Both the position numbers and the translations under genes were made by a program. Shown here piece by piece: positions 1 to 9,071 of a stretch of DNA of 64,000 nt; the first letter of the stretch is position 1; every line of letters starts with the position of its first letter. Origin of the DNA: CBDCFV01 sp963664625 (GTDB lineage Bacteria > Chloroflexota > Dehalococcoidia > Lucifugimonadales > UBA3495). Below the pieces are notes generated by a model that had not been told where the DNA came from, did not search any database, and was given only the letters and a program-made list of their open reading frames with translations. Location: contig OY761541.1 in the NCBI GenBank assembly GCA_963664625.1, forward strand, positions 310,001-374,000, in the 5' to 3' direction.

Positions 1-753
1 GGCCACCATGCGGGTGAATCCCAAGGTCTGCCCTCCATCCAAGGCTAACATGTCCGCCTCGTCGCTGGGCTTGCCCAGCCGTTCCGACCACAGGAGGTCC
101 GACTCCATCCAGTGCCTCCATCCATCGGGGAGCAGGTCGGAAAACTCGACGGTCACCAACCCGCTTCTTTCCCAGTGACGTTTCCACCAGGCCGGGCTGT
201 GGAGGCTGAAAAATGCTGGCTCCCAGTATTGTAGAAGGTGTTCCGGCGCCTGGTCTGAGGTCAGTTCTTCGACCAGCCCGGGCACTACAATCCCCATTTG
301 CCCGCCGGGCTTGACCAGTCGGGCCATGTGATTTTCCAAGTAAAGGTCATCCGTCCCGAAGTAATGGTACGCATCCACGCTCACCATGGCGTCGAAAAAC
401 CCGTCGGCGAAGGGCAGGGCGTGTGCTTCGGCATGAATGGGAAACACTCGATCATCAACACCAGCGGCGCGGATGCGGCCAAAGTTGTCGCTGGCGTCTA
501 TCCACAAGTCGGTCGCCCACACCTGCACACCGTACTCCTTCGCCAGGAATATAGAGCTTAGTCCCTTGCCACAACCCATATCCAGGACCCGCATTGCAGG
601 GTCGAGATTCATGCACTCCGCCAAAGACTCCGTCAGCCACAAAGGATTCGGCCCCATCATGTTCTCCAGGACCCAGTCAGGATCATATTTCGCCGAGAGG
701 GGAAACTGGGACGGACGGAACAAATCCTCCCGATCTTTATCTTTGGCGCCCAA
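1..753 (-). CDS. class I SAM-dependent methyltransferase (C-terminus cut by window edge)
   Basis: The visible 251 residues form a Rossmann-type methyltransferase. The SAM-binding motif I is VLDMGCGKG near residue 70, followed by an acidic strand end (ATDLWIDAS) and a later KPGG loop typical of UbiE-like class I enzymes. The start is a TTG at 753, preceded by AGAGGAGG at a good spacing; a GTG 27 bases further upstream is the alternative. The reading frame is open to base 1, so the C-terminus lies outside the window. The methyl acceptor cannot be told from sequence. The gene stands alone, divergent from the tRNA and catabolic operon on its right. Confidence 0.85.
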   Translation of the reverse strand, partial: MGAKDKDREDLFRPSQFPLSAKYDPDWVLENMMGPNPLWLTESLAECMNLDPAMRVLDMGCGKGLSSIFLAKEYGVQVWATDLWIDASDNFGRIRAAGVDDRVFPIHAEAHALPFADGFFDAMVSVDAYHYFGTDDLYLENHMARLVKPGGQMGIVVPGLVEELTSDQAPEHLLQYWEPAFFSLHSPAWWKRHWERSGLVTVEFSDLLPDGWRHWMESDLLWSERLGKPSDEADMLALDGGQTLGFTRMVA

Positions 754-974
754 ACCTGGCCTCCTCTCTTCCGATTCCACGGGGTTTGACAGGTAACTTC
801 AACCCTGCCCACATCCCCACGCCTCTTCAGAGAATGCTATCAGATTCAGCAGATGGCTGATGATTGCCGAGCATTTACGCCACCTAACTTAGCCACGGCT
901 GACTGGCCCGGCCTTATGGGTGCGCGAAGTTATCCCTGTGGGAAGCGCCAATCAAGACGTCAGGTCGGGAAGAG

Positions 975-1048
975 TGGGCGGTGGAGGACTCGAACCTCCG
1001 GCCTCCTGCGTGTAAAGCAGGCGCTCTAACCAACTGAGCTAACCACCC
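975..1048 (-). tRNA. tRNA-Val (anticodon TAC)
   Basis: On the reverse strand a full cloverleaf is readable. The 7-bp acceptor stem starts GGGTGGT, the D arm is GCTC/GAGC, the anticodon stem CCTGC/GCAGG encloses loop TTTACAC, and the T arm carries GTTCGAG. The anticodon is TAC and the discriminator base is A. No CCA is encoded. Confidence 0.95.
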
Positions 1049-1134
1049 GCGGCAAGCGTGTGCGCCTCCCGTCGTTCCCCTCGATCCCAGGCCGGCGGCG
1101 CGTCCGGCTGCTTACAGTTTAGACGATGCGGGGC

Positions 1135-1166
1135 TTGTGCTCAAGGGCGGGATTCGATGCTATACT
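1135..1166 (+). promoter_or_regulatory. possible extended -10 promoter for the GMC/HAD/LLM operon
   Basis: TATACT at 1161-1166 is directly preceded by TGC, giving an extended -10 element. A TTGTGC at 1135-1140 could be a -35 but the spacer is 20, longer than ideal. Transcription would begin near 1173, leaving a leader of roughly 45 bases before the ATG at 1220. Confidence 0.4.
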
Positions 1167-1219
1167 GGGCAGCGACCAGCCGAAGTTCCTCCACCCGAAA
1201 GGCCTGTCAGGAGGACATA

Positions 1220-2752
1220 ATGAAGTACGACGTTATCGTGGTAGGCGCAGGCTCTTCGGGCTGCGCCTTGGCTACCCGTCTGTCGGACGACCCCAGCCGA
1301 TCGGTGCTGCTACTTGAGGCGGGGCCTGACTTTCTTGATCAGGAAAGCCTTCCCCAGGAGCTTAGGGAAGGTCTGAGCACCGCCGCGTCGGCGGTGGACT
1401 CGCCCTTTAACTGGTCGTACTCGGGCCGGCTTGCGCCGGGGCACGCGGAACGGACGCCCATCCCCAGGGGCAAGGTTATCGGCGGCTCCAGCGCGATTAA
1501 CGGCCAGTCGTTCATACGCGGCATCCCTGAAGACTTCGACAGTTGGGCGGCCTTGGGAAACGACGAGTGGTCGTTCATCAAAGTGCTGCCTTACTTCCGC
1601 CAAATCGAGAACGACCTGGACATCCGGGACGACTTCCACGGGTCCGCCGGCCCCATCGAGATTCGCCGGCACAACCGGAACGACGAACAACCTATCCAAG
1701 GCGCGTTCTATGACGCTTGCGTGGAGGCGGGATTCCCGGAAGACCCCGACGTGAACAACCCGGAAGCCACCGGCGTGGGGTTGATGCCCAAGAACACCAC
1801 CGACGGGGTCCGCATGAGCATGACGCTGACCCACCTCAATCCCAACCGGCACCGGCTCAACCTGACCATCAGGACCAACGCCCAAGTCAGGCGGGTGCTG
1901 TTCGATGGCAGTCGGGCAACCGGCGTCGAGGTCGAAAGCGGCGGTGAGCGATTCGTGGTCGAGGGAGAGGAGATAGCGCTGTGCGGAGGCGCGGTGGCTT
2001 CGCCTCACCTGCTCATGCTTTCGGGCGTCGGTCCGGCTGCCCATCTCAGGGAGTTGGGCATACCGCTGGTGTGCGACCTGCCGGGGGTAGGCCGGAACCT
2101 GCGAGACCATCCGGGGGTGAGGGTGTCCTTGCGGGTGAAAGACGACGTGGCCTTGGACCCCAACGGCCCCTGGACCAACCTGACCCTTCGTTACACGGCA
2201 ACCGGGTCCCCTACCCGGAACGACATAATGATCAGCCAAGCCTATCCTTCCGGCCCACCCTATGGGGACGTTTCGGCGGATGACGACTTTCGCATCACCT
2301 GCTTCCTGGAGCTTCCCAAGGGGTCGGGAGAGTTACGCTTGGTCTCGGCGGACCCTCACGTTTACCCAACGCTGGACTACCGGTACATGGAGGACCCTTG
2401 GGACCGGCAGAGGATGCGGGAGGGTGTGAGGCTGTGCGTGAAGCTGCTGGAGCACCCGGCGTACCAGCCCTACATCAAGGAACGCATCAACCTGTCGGAC
2501 GAGGACCTGAGCAGCGACGAATCGCTGGATGCTTGGATAGTGGAGAACCTGACCACAGCCATCCACATGTCGGGCACCTGCAAGATGGGGCCGGCCTCGG
2601 ACCCGATGGCGGTGGTGGACCAGCACTGCCGGGTGCACGGACTGGAAGGGTTGCGGGTGGTGGACACCTCGGTCATGCCCGACGTGGTGCGGGCCAACAC
2701 CAACGCCACGGCTATAATGATCGGCGAACGGGTCGCCGACTGGTTCAAGTAG
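1220..2752 (+). CDS. GMC family FAD-dependent oxidoreductase (choline dehydrogenase-like)
   Basis: A 510-residue flavoprotein predicted to oxidise a primary or secondary alcohol with bound FAD. The N-terminus has the ADP-binding fold (VVGAGSSGCALA near residues 6-17). The first GMC signature lies around GKVIGGSSAING, and the second around GGAVASPHLLMLSGVGP. The C-terminal active-site region has the catalytic His in HMSGTCKMG and the family Asn in ANTNATAIM. The ATG at 1220 has AGGAGG five bases upstream, which rules out an upstream in-frame GTG. It is the first gene of a four-gene operon with 12- to 30-base gaps. The substrate is unknown. Confidence 0.92.
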   Translation: MKYDVIVVGAGSSGCALATRLSDDPSRSVLLLEAGPDFLDQESLPQELREGLSTAASAVDSPFNWSYSGRLAPGHAERTPIPRGKVIGGSSAINGQSFIRGIPEDFDSWAALGNDEWSFIKVLPYFRQIENDLDIRDDFHGSAGPIEIRRHNRNDEQPIQGAFYDACVEAGFPEDPDVNNPEATGVGLMPKNTTDGVRMSMTLTHLNPNRHRLNLTIRTNAQVRRVLFDGSRATGVEVESGGERFVVEGEEIALCGGAVASPHLLMLSGVGPAAHLRELGIPLVCDLPGVGRNLRDHPGVRVSLRVKDDVALDPNGPWTNLTLRYTATGSPTRNDIMISQAYPSGPPYGDVSADDDFRITCFLELPKGSGELRLVSADPHVYPTLDYRYMEDPWDRQRMREGVRLCVKLLEHPAYQPYIKERINLSDEDLSSDESLDAWIVENLTTAIHMSGTCKMGPASDPMAVVDQHCRVHGLEGLRVVDTSVMPDVVRANTNATAIMIGERVADWFK

Positions 2753-2764
2753 GAGAGTTATCTC

Positions 2765-3469
2765 ATGGCAGACCGTTCCTTGGAAAGGGTAAAGTTTCTG
2801 ACCTTCGACATTTTCGGCACCGTCATGGACCTGACGGGAAGCTTGGCCGGGCCGGCCGGGAATTTCTTAGCAGCCAACGGTTCTGACATGACCGGGCAGG
2901 CGTTCTACGCCGACTGGAGGGAACGCCAGCGCATAGAGCAGTACCAAGACAACCTGCTGATGCTGGGACACAGCGGCTACTTGGAGACGTGTAGGCGGGC
3001 CTTCGTGTACTGTCTGAAGAAGCATAACGTGAGCTATACCGCCGAGGCTGTGCAGGAGTTCATGAAAGTGTACATGGACTTGCAACCCTACCCCGATGCC
3101 ATTGAGGGGCTGCGCTCGCTGGGCAACCGATACAAGCTGGTGGCTCTGTCCAACGGGGAACAGTGGTACTTGGAGAAGCTGCTGGGGAACAATGTGCCGG
3201 TGGAGTTCGACGCCATCATATCCGTGGACCAAGTGGGCATGTTCAAGCCCGCGCCGGGCATCTACCGCAAAGCGGTGCAGCGGCTGGGGTGCGAGCCGGG
3301 AGAGATAATGATGGTGGCGGCCCACGCCTTCGACATATTGGGGGCGCAGGCCTGCGGCTTCAAGGCGGCCTACGTCAACCGCTACAGGCTGCCCACCGAA
3401 GACTCGGATTACCAGCCGGAGATCATCGTCGATGACTTTGTCGAGTTGGCCCAGCGCTTATTGACATAA
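2765..3469 (+). CDS. HAD superfamily hydrolase, haloacid dehalogenase type II-like
   Basis: A 234-residue HAD protein. Motif I is FDIFGTVMDL (nucleophilic Asp near residue 15), followed by the helical cap. Motif II is VALSNGE, motif III is the Lys in MFKPAPGIY, and the motif IV region is VAAHAFDILGA. This order matches (S)-2-haloacid dehalogenases and related phosphatases. In those enzymes the last motif is usually SSNxWD, whereas here it is AAHAFD, so dehalogenation is only one possibility and a phosphatase role is equally open. The ATG is 12 bases after the GMC gene, with a GGAGAG ribosome site. The pairing with a GMC oxidoreductase and an LLM oxidoreductase suggests one catabolic route. 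Confidence 0.85.
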   Translation: MADRSLERVKFLTFDIFGTVMDLTGSLAGPAGNFLAANGSDMTGQAFYADWRERQRIEQYQDNLLMLGHSGYLETCRRAFVYCLKKHNVSYTAEAVQEFMKVYMDLQPYPDAIEGLRSLGNRYKLVALSNGEQWYLEKLLGNNVPVEFDAIISVDQVGMFKPAPGIYRKAVQRLGCEPGEIMMVAAHAFDILGAQACGFKAAYVNRYRLPTEDSDYQPEIIVDDFVELAQRLLT

Positions 3470-3485
3470 CGAAGTGGAGCTGCCA

Positions 3486-4472
3486 GTGGAACGGCTTGGA
3501 ATCGTCCTTTACCACGGAATAGACAGCGGCGAGGAACTGCGGCGGTACGGCGAGCTTGCCGAGGGCGCCGGGTTCGAATCGCTGTGGGTGACGGAGCGGT
3601 ACTTCCACGAGGAGACCTTTTCCCTGCTGGGCTACTTGGCCGCCGCGACCAAGACCATCAAGCTGGGACTGGGAGTCACCAATCCTTACACTCGCAACCC
3701 GGCGTTGCTGGCCATGTCCACCGCCACCCTGGACCGGATTTCGGGCGGAAGGTTCAACTTGGGGTTGGGGCGGAGCGAGAGGGGCGTCATCCAGGACAGG
3801 ATGGGGATGAGCTACGGCGACCCTTTCCAAGTCATGGAGTCGGTGGTATCCACCCTGCGGCGGTTAATGGCGGGAGAGACGTTGACCACTACCGACGGGC
3901 CGTTCTCGTTGACCAACGTCCGGCTGGCAATCATGCCGGGCCAGCCGAGGCCGCCGGTATACTTGGCGGCCATCGGCCCCAAGGCGCTGCGGTTGGCAGG
4001 GACGATAGCCGACGGGGTGCTGTTGAACGCCTACACATCAGTGGACTACGTGAAGTACGCGGCGGAAGAGGTGCGGAACGCGGCCGCGGCCGCCGGGCGA
4101 GACCCGGATTCGGTGGACATAAGCTGCATGTTGATCATGCGGCAGACTGACGACCCGGAGCGGCTCTGGCCCGACCTGAAACGTCGGATCGTGCGGCTGC
4201 TGGAAGAACCCCTAGTCGGCGAGATATTGCTGGAGAAGGGCGGGTTCGACACAGCCATCCTGGAGCCGTTGCGGGCGTCAGTGCAACAGGACAGGGGCGC
4301 CAGCGCGGTGGAACTGATCAGCGACGAGATGGTGGACGCGTTCTATCTCGTCGGGTCGGAAGACTATTGCAAAGAACGGGTGCAGGCCTACCGCGATGCC
4401 GGAGTGGACCTGCCGTTGCTCTTGCCCAGGTTGGAAGACTTCGAGAACATCGCCCGAACCCACGGTGAATAA
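3486..4472 (+). CDS. LLM class flavin-dependent oxidoreductase
   Basis: About 328 residues of a luciferase-like (bacterial luciferase/F420-dependent reductase) TIM barrel. Typical strings are LAEGAGFESLWVTER near the start, LGLGVTNPYTRNPALLAMSTATLDRISGGRFNLGLG in the core (in two adjacent blocks), and a PVYLAAIGPKALRLAG block. The cofactor (FMN or F420) cannot be decided. The GTG at 3486 is preferred because GTGGAG lies seven bases upstream; an in-frame GTG at 3474 has no visible ribosome site. Third gene of the operon that begins at 1220. Confidence 0.88.
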   Translation: MERLGIVLYHGIDSGEELRRYGELAEGAGFESLWVTERYFHEETFSLLGYLAAATKTIKLGLGVTNPYTRNPALLAMSTATLDRISGGRFNLGLGRSERGVIQDRMGMSYGDPFQVMESVVSTLRRLMAGETLTTTDGPFSLTNVRLAIMPGQPRPPVYLAAIGPKALRLAGTIADGVLLNAYTSVDYVKYAAEEVRNAAAAAGRDPDSVDISCMLIMRQTDDPERLWPDLKRRIVRLLEEPLVGEILLEKGGFDTAILEPLRASVQQDRGASAVELISDEMVDAFYLVGSEDYCKERVQAYRDAGVDLPLLLPRLEDFENIARTHGE

Positions 4473-4502
4473 ACGGTAAATCTATCCAAAGGAGTCGAGA
4501 CA

Positions 4503-5087
4503 GTGACCACCAGCCCCATCGACCCAAACCGAGTATTGCTTACCGGGGAGAACCCGTACATCCGGCTCAGCGAGACCGACGACGGGCCGGTCACCACTGA
4601 CGCCAGCTTCTGGCGCATCCTGTTTTCTCCGGGCGGCCCCGGCCACGTGCTGTTCCTGCAGAGCGAGTTGACCGGCAACGAACCGCGGATTTACACCGAC
4701 AACATCCAGATGACGCGCTGGCTGCAAGGCGAAATCCAGGGCCGAATCAACGCCACCTTCGGGAACCTGGAAATTCCGGCGCGAGACGCATCCTTCGGAA
4801 GTTCGGGCGACTTGAGGTCGTACTGGACCGAGTCGGTGAACGCCGGCGGTGAGGAAATCGCCCTGACGTGGTACGACCTAGGGGAACCGTTCCTGAGCCA
4901 CAGCTTTCCCGGCGGCAACCCGGAGCGGCCTCATGGGGTGGCGACGGTGCTGATCCCGGCCAACGGCGCCCGCCTTACCATCAACGGGAATTTCGCCAAG
5001 GGACGGCCATTTCCTCGGCAACGGGACGCCCGGACGCACAGCACTTGCGCCCTGGCCTTCTCCGAGTCGTGGATGCTGCCTTACTAA
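4503..5087 (+). CDS. conserved-looking hypothetical protein, last gene of the GMC/HAD/LLM operon
   Basis: A 194-residue protein I do not recognise. It has no signal peptide and no membrane segment. Composition is soluble, with many beta-favouring stretches and a repeated pattern of short strands. It starts with GTG, with AAGGAG eight bases upstream and 30 bases after the LLM gene, so it is almost certainly co-transcribed with the three enzymes before it. The position suggests a lipocalin-like, hydrolase or accessory role in the same pathway, but nothing in the sequence proves a function. Confidence 0.7.
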   Translation: MTTSPIDPNRVLLTGENPYIRLSETDDGPVTTDASFWRILFSPGGPGHVLFLQSELTGNEPRIYTDNIQMTRWLQGEIQGRINATFGNLEIPARDASFGSSGDLRSYWTESVNAGGEEIALTWYDLGEPFLSHSFPGGNPERPHGVATVLIPANGARLTINGNFAKGRPFPRQRDARTHSTCALAFSESWMLPY

Positions 5088-5141
5088 GGCCAGAAATCTG
5101 TTACTGATAGGCCAACATTATTGTATTGATGGATAAACCGG

Positions 5142-5207
5142 GAGTCCGTTCGTGGTGAGCTTGTCGAACCATGAACGGACGGCCCTTCGACAAGCTCAGG
5201 GCGAACG
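5142..5207. repeat. 66-bp interspersed repeat, copy A
   Basis: This segment is identical, over 66 bases, to the reverse complement of 15204-15269. It contains two internal dyads: GTCCGTTC with GAACGGAC, and GAGCTTGTCGAA with TTCGACAAGCTC. A degenerate extra half-copy follows at about 5210-5229. It lies between convergent genes, as REP-like palindromic elements often do. Confidence 0.9.
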
Positions 5208-5265
5208 CCTGTGGTGAGCCTGCCGAACCGGGATAATTAGCCATCAATCCAAATAAGTCTCGCCA

Positions 5266-6486
5266 CTAATTCGAGTCGGTTATACCCAGCGCAGTCTCCC
5301 AAGCCTGTTGGGTTGTGACGTCCTGGGTCCAGGGACGCATGACCGCCGAGGCCCGGGCGTCGCGGTAGTAGCGCTCCAGCGGAAACCGCTTCAGCATGGC
5401 CCTGCCGCCGCAGATGCGCAGGGCCTCGCTGGTAAGGTGCAGCACGCCCCGCTGCACCTGCACGTGAGCGGCGCGGGCGCGCTGGACCACCTCCACCGGC
5501 GGGTCTAACTGCTCCTCGGATATGGCCCGGTAGAACAGGGCGCGGGTGGCTTCCAGGGTGAAAAGCATGTCGGCCAACGCATAGCCGGTGGCGGGACCGA
5601 TGTCTCTCTCAGCGGGTACTCCTTCGGCTTTGCCGGTGAGGTAATCAACGGCAAAGTCGTAGGCGGCCTGCATCAACCCAAGGAAAGTGGCCGAGAAGCC
5701 GAGGAAGTGGTGGGGGCGCCGCTGGTACAGTTGACCGAAAGCTCCGGGAGGCAGGATATCGGCGTCGGCGGGCACCCACACGTCCTTCAACACCATGTCC
5801 CGGCTAACCGTCGCCCTCATCCCGACGGGGTCCCACTCACCGGAGAACTCCACGCCGGGCGTGTCCTTGGGAACGGACAGGTAGAGAGTGCGGGATTCCC
5901 ACGGCCCGTCGGCAACCAGCAATGCGGGCGTGGCGTAGTAGTCGGCGGCGCCCGACGATGAGACGAAGAACTTGCGGCCGTTGATGAGGTAGCCGCCGTC
6001 AACCCGTTCAGCCCGGGTGCCGAAGCGGCGTCCTCCGACGCCCAACTCGTCGGCGCTGCCCGACTCCACGGGCTCGCTGTGTGGTTGGGCATATAAGACG
6101 CCCTTCTCTACCACTTCCCGGTAGCGGCGCTCGCTCAACTCCCGGTGCCTTTCCAGCACTTGCGGCGGCAGTTCGAGGCCTTCTACTGAGACCTCCATCA
6201 TCAGCATGACCAGTACGTGCATGTTGAAAGTCAGGGACGTGGAAGGGTTGCCTTGGGCCAACTGCTCCGAAACCAAGCAGTAGGTCTCGAAGTCGGCGCC
6301 CAAGCCGCCGTATCTCTCAGGGACGCAGAGGGCCAGTATGCCGGAGTCCCTCAGGTCAACATAATCTTCGAAAGGAAAAGTTGCGTCGCGGTCGTGGACG
6401 GCTGCCCTGGGCCGGAAACGTTCCACCGCCAGCTTGCGGGCCTTTTCCGCCAGTTCCTGCTGGCGGGGGCTTGGACTCGTTTGCAT
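5266..6486 (-). CDS. acyl-CoA dehydrogenase family protein
   Basis: A 406-residue flavoprotein with the acyl-CoA dehydrogenase layout. The N-terminal helical domain holds LCVPERYGGLGAD, the middle beta domain has the FFVSSSGAADYYATPALLV region and WDPVGMRATVSRDMVL, and the C-terminal helical domain ends with RICGGRAMLKRFPLERYYRDARA. It probably oxidises an acyl-CoA or related substrate using FAD and passes electrons to ETF, though several members are monooxygenases or desulfurases. The ATG is seven bases after the amidase stop, so the two genes are likely translated from one message. No catalytic Glu assignment is made. Confidence 0.88.
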   Translation of the reverse strand: MQTSPSPRQQELAEKARKLAVERFRPRAAVHDRDATFPFEDYVDLRDSGILALCVPERYGGLGADFETYCLVSEQLAQGNPSTSLTFNMHVLVMLMMEVSVEGLELPPQVLERHRELSERRYREVVEKGVLYAQPHSEPVESGSADELGVGGRRFGTRAERVDGGYLINGRKFFVSSSGAADYYATPALLVADGPWESRTLYLSVPKDTPGVEFSGEWDPVGMRATVSRDMVLKDVWVPADADILPPGAFGQLYQRRPHHFLGFSATFLGLMQAAYDFAVDYLTGKAEGVPAERDIGPATGYALADMLFTLEATRALFYRAISEEQLDPPVEVVQRARAAHVQVQRGVLHLTSEALRICGGRAMLKRFPLERYYRDARASAVMRPWTQDVTTQQAWETALGITDSN

Positions 6487-6492
6487 GGCTCG

Positions 6493-7902
6493 CTACAGCC
6501 CCGCCGGGGTCATGCTGTGCCAGGTTGTGGCCTGCTCGTAGGCGTGGGCAACCTTCAAGACCGTGGCGTCGCCGCCGGGACGGCCTCCTATCTGCATACC
6601 GATTGGGAGGTTGCCGGAGGTGAACCCGCAGGGCACCGACGCCGCGGGGGCGCTTGCCAAGTTGAAGACCCTGGTAAACAGGTAAGGCAACCGGGACACC
6701 GTTTCCTTGCTGGTGATGACCGGGTCCTGCTCGACGGGCTGGGCCGGTTTGCCCGACGTAGGAGTCACAAGCACGTCGTATTTTTCCAAGGCCTCCCGGA
6801 CTTCGTCTCTTATGGCGCTTCTCAGCTTCTGGGCCTTGTAGTAGGCGTGGGCGGGCAGGATGCTGCCGGTAAGCAGGGCAATACGGTTATCGTGCCCGTA
6901 GTCCTGGATGCGCTCCCGTATCCAGTCGCGGTGGTTCAACGCCGGTTCGACCCCCAACAGGACCGAAGAGACCACGCCGGCGTGGGCGGTCAATGGCAGA
7001 GAGACTTCTTCGACCGCCGCGCCCAACTCTCCCAGGGTGGCAATGGCCCGACCAACCGCTTCACGCACCTCCGGCTCCACCAATTCGTTGTCGGCGATCT
7101 CGGTTATCACGCCGATGCGCAAGCCGCTGATGTCTCCATTAAGGGCTGCCCGGTAGTCCGGCACTGGGCTAGTCCAAGAATAGGGGTCCTTGTCGTCGTG
7201 GCCGGCGATGGCCTGCAATGTGATGGCGGCGTCTTCTACCGAGCGGGATATGGGGCCGACAGTGTCCATGGACCAGACGCCCTTCATCACTCCGTAGCGG
7301 CTGACCCGGCCCCAGCTTGGCCGCAGGCCCACCAAGCCGCACCAGGTTGCGGGAAATCTTATCGATCCTCCGGTATCCTCGCCCAACGAGGTGGCGCAGA
7401 GGAACCCGGCGGTGGCGGCCCCGGAGCCGCTGCTGGAGCCGCCGGCGTACATGTTCAAGTCCCAAGGGTTGCGCGCCATACTGAAGCGGTGGCTGAACCC
7501 GGTGATGGCGAACTCGGTCAGGTTGGTCTTGCCCAGCAGGACCGCGCCGGCGTTCTTGAGATTGACCACCACCGTGGCATCCTCATCTGGGACGAAGTTC
7601 GCCAGGATTCGGGAGCCGCCGGTGGAACGTATGCCCTTGGTCCAGAACTGGTCTTTCACCGCTACCGGAATACCGTGCATCGGCCCCAGGTAGTTGCCTT
7701 GGGAGATGGCGCGTTCCACCTGTTGGGCTGCCTCGCGGGCTTCGTCGCGGCACACCGTCAGGTAGGCGTTCAGCTTGAAGTCCAGGTCGTCGATACGGGC
7801 AAGGTAGGCTTCGGTAACCTCAACCGGAGAGACCTCCCGCCCTTCTATCAACCGCGACAGTTCGGCAACCGTCAGGAAGGGTATTTCCGCTTGACTCGGC
7901 AT
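6493..7902 (-). CDS. amidase signature family hydrolase (GatA-like)
   Basis: A 469-residue amidase. The Ser-cisSer-Lys triad is present: Lys83 in PVAVKDQ, the Gly/Ser-rich block MYAGGSSSGSGAA at about 151-163, and Ser180 in LGEDTGGSIRFPA. Such enzymes hydrolyse carboxamides; GatA itself is the amidotransferase subunit of Asn/Gln-tRNA synthesis. There is no gatB or gatC next to it, and it is paired with an acyl-CoA dehydrogenase, so a catabolic amidase is more likely than GatA. The ATG has GGGGA six bases upstream. Confidence 0.9.
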   Translation of the reverse strand: MPSQAEIPFLTVAELSRLIEGREVSPVEVTEAYLARIDDLDFKLNAYLTVCRDEAREAAQQVERAISQGNYLGPMHGIPVAVKDQFWTKGIRSTGGSRILANFVPDEDATVVVNLKNAGAVLLGKTNLTEFAITGFSHRFSMARNPWDLNMYAGGSSSGSGAATAGFLCATSLGEDTGGSIRFPATWCGLVGLRPSWGRVSRYGVMKGVWSMDTVGPISRSVEDAAITLQAIAGHDDKDPYSWTSPVPDYRAALNGDISGLRIGVITEIADNELVEPEVREAVGRAIATLGELGAAVEEVSLPLTAHAGVVSSVLLGVEPALNHRDWIRERIQDYGHDNRIALLTGSILPAHAYYKAQKLRSAIRDEVREALEKYDVLVTPTSGKPAQPVEQDPVITSKETVSRLPYLFTRVFNLASAPAASVPCGFTSGNLPIGMQIGGRPGGDATVLKVAHAYEQATTWHSMTPAGL

Positions 7903-8097
7903 GTCAAATCCCCTATTTCAAGGGCGCCGGTTCTCACCGCGCGGCGCCGGAAGATTGGATTACATAACGCTGGCATTGTAATTCTCCGGTTAGACCGTAG
8001 ACAAGCCGCATGACTCATCATACTATTTCGGCATAGCAGTCAAACACGGCAACGGCCCACCCCGGAAACGCTCAATCAAGCCAGGAGGGGAGAGAAC

Positions 8098-9069
8098 ATG
8101 CTGAACAACGTAACCATCTGCGTGGGAACCCTGGGCCAGGGCGTATGGCGGAGCACCGACGGCGGCGACAACTGGCAACGAGTGCGCGAAGGAATTTACT
8201 CGGAGGGTTCCGTGCGGTCATTGGTTGTGCATCCAAATGACAACAACGTGATGTACGCCGGTGTCGACGACGGCATATACCGCAGCGACAATCGCGGGGA
8301 AACCTGGGAGCGGCTGGACTCGCCGATGAACGAAATCCCCATCTGGACCCTGGCGATAGACCCGGTGGACCCGAAGATTATCTTCGCCGGCACCCGCCCA
8401 GCAGCTTTGTTCCGATCCGCCGACGAAGGACGTACTTGGAAGAAGCTGACTGTGGAAATAGCCGACGAATGCCCCAACGTAAGGATTCCGAGGGTAACGG
8501 CGTTGCTGGTGGACCCGTACAACCACAACAACGTGTGGGCCGGCGTGGAGGTGGACGGCGTGCGGCGCAGCCGTGACGGTGGCGAGACGTGGGAGGCGGT
8601 AAACGGCGCGCTGAACGACCCGGACATTCACAACCTAGCGATTACATCAGGGCCGCCCAAGACCTTGTTGACCATAACTCCGAGAGAAGTATTCGCCAGC
8701 ACCGACGACGGAGAGTCCTGGTCGCCGATGGATGCGGGAAACCAGGTGTCTATTCCCTACTGCCGGGCGGTGGCGGTGAAGCCCGACGACCCGCAGGTGG
8801 TCTACATGGGGAATGGCAACGGTGCATTCGGGGATTTGGGCGCGCTGCACCGTTCGCGGGACAGAGGCGCAACCTGGGAATCGTTGTCCCTGCCGCTGAC
8901 GCCAAACGGATCGGTCTGGGATATTGCTACCCACTCGTCGGACCCGCAGTACATCTTAGCCAGCACCGTGAACGGTCAACTGTTCTACAGTTCCAGCGGC
9001 GGCGATACCTGGAACAAGATAGGCCGGGACTTCGGAGAAATTCACTCGCTGGCGTGGGTAGCCAACTGA
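8098..9069 (+). CDS. seven-bladed Asp-box (BNR) beta-propeller protein
   Basis: The 323 residues carry seven Asp-box motifs at regular spacing: STDGGDNW, SDNRGETW, SADEGRTW, SRDGGETW, STDDGESW, SRDRGATW and SSSGGDTW. This is the pattern of sialidase/VPS10/Ycf48-type propellers. It has no signal peptide and no sialidase Arg triad that I can see, so it is more likely a cytoplasmic binding or scaffold protein than a glycosidase. AGGAGG precedes the ATG at 8098. It converges with the reverse gene at 9072 with only two bases between them. Confidence 0.85.
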   Translation: MLNNVTICVGTLGQGVWRSTDGGDNWQRVREGIYSEGSVRSLVVHPNDNNVMYAGVDDGIYRSDNRGETWERLDSPMNEIPIWTLAIDPVDPKIIFAGTRPAALFRSADEGRTWKKLTVEIADECPNVRIPRVTALLVDPYNHNNVWAGVEVDGVRRSRDGGETWEAVNGALNDPDIHNLAITSGPPKTLLTITPREVFASTDDGESWSPMDAGNQVSIPYCRAVAVKPDDPQVVYMGNGNGAFGDLGALHRSRDRGATWESLSLPLTPNGSVWDIATHSSDPQYILASTVNGQLFYSSSGGDTWNKIGRDFGEIHSLAWVAN

Positions 9070-9071
9070 CG

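Noticed and set aside
6493..7902. GatA subunit of the tRNA amidotransferase
   Set aside because: No gatB or gatC adjacent; the partner is an acyl-CoA dehydrogenase.
6217..8013. 598-residue forward open frame
   Set aside because: It is antisense to the acyl-CoA dehydrogenase and amidase, both of which match known families; low-complexity composition typical of a shadow frame.
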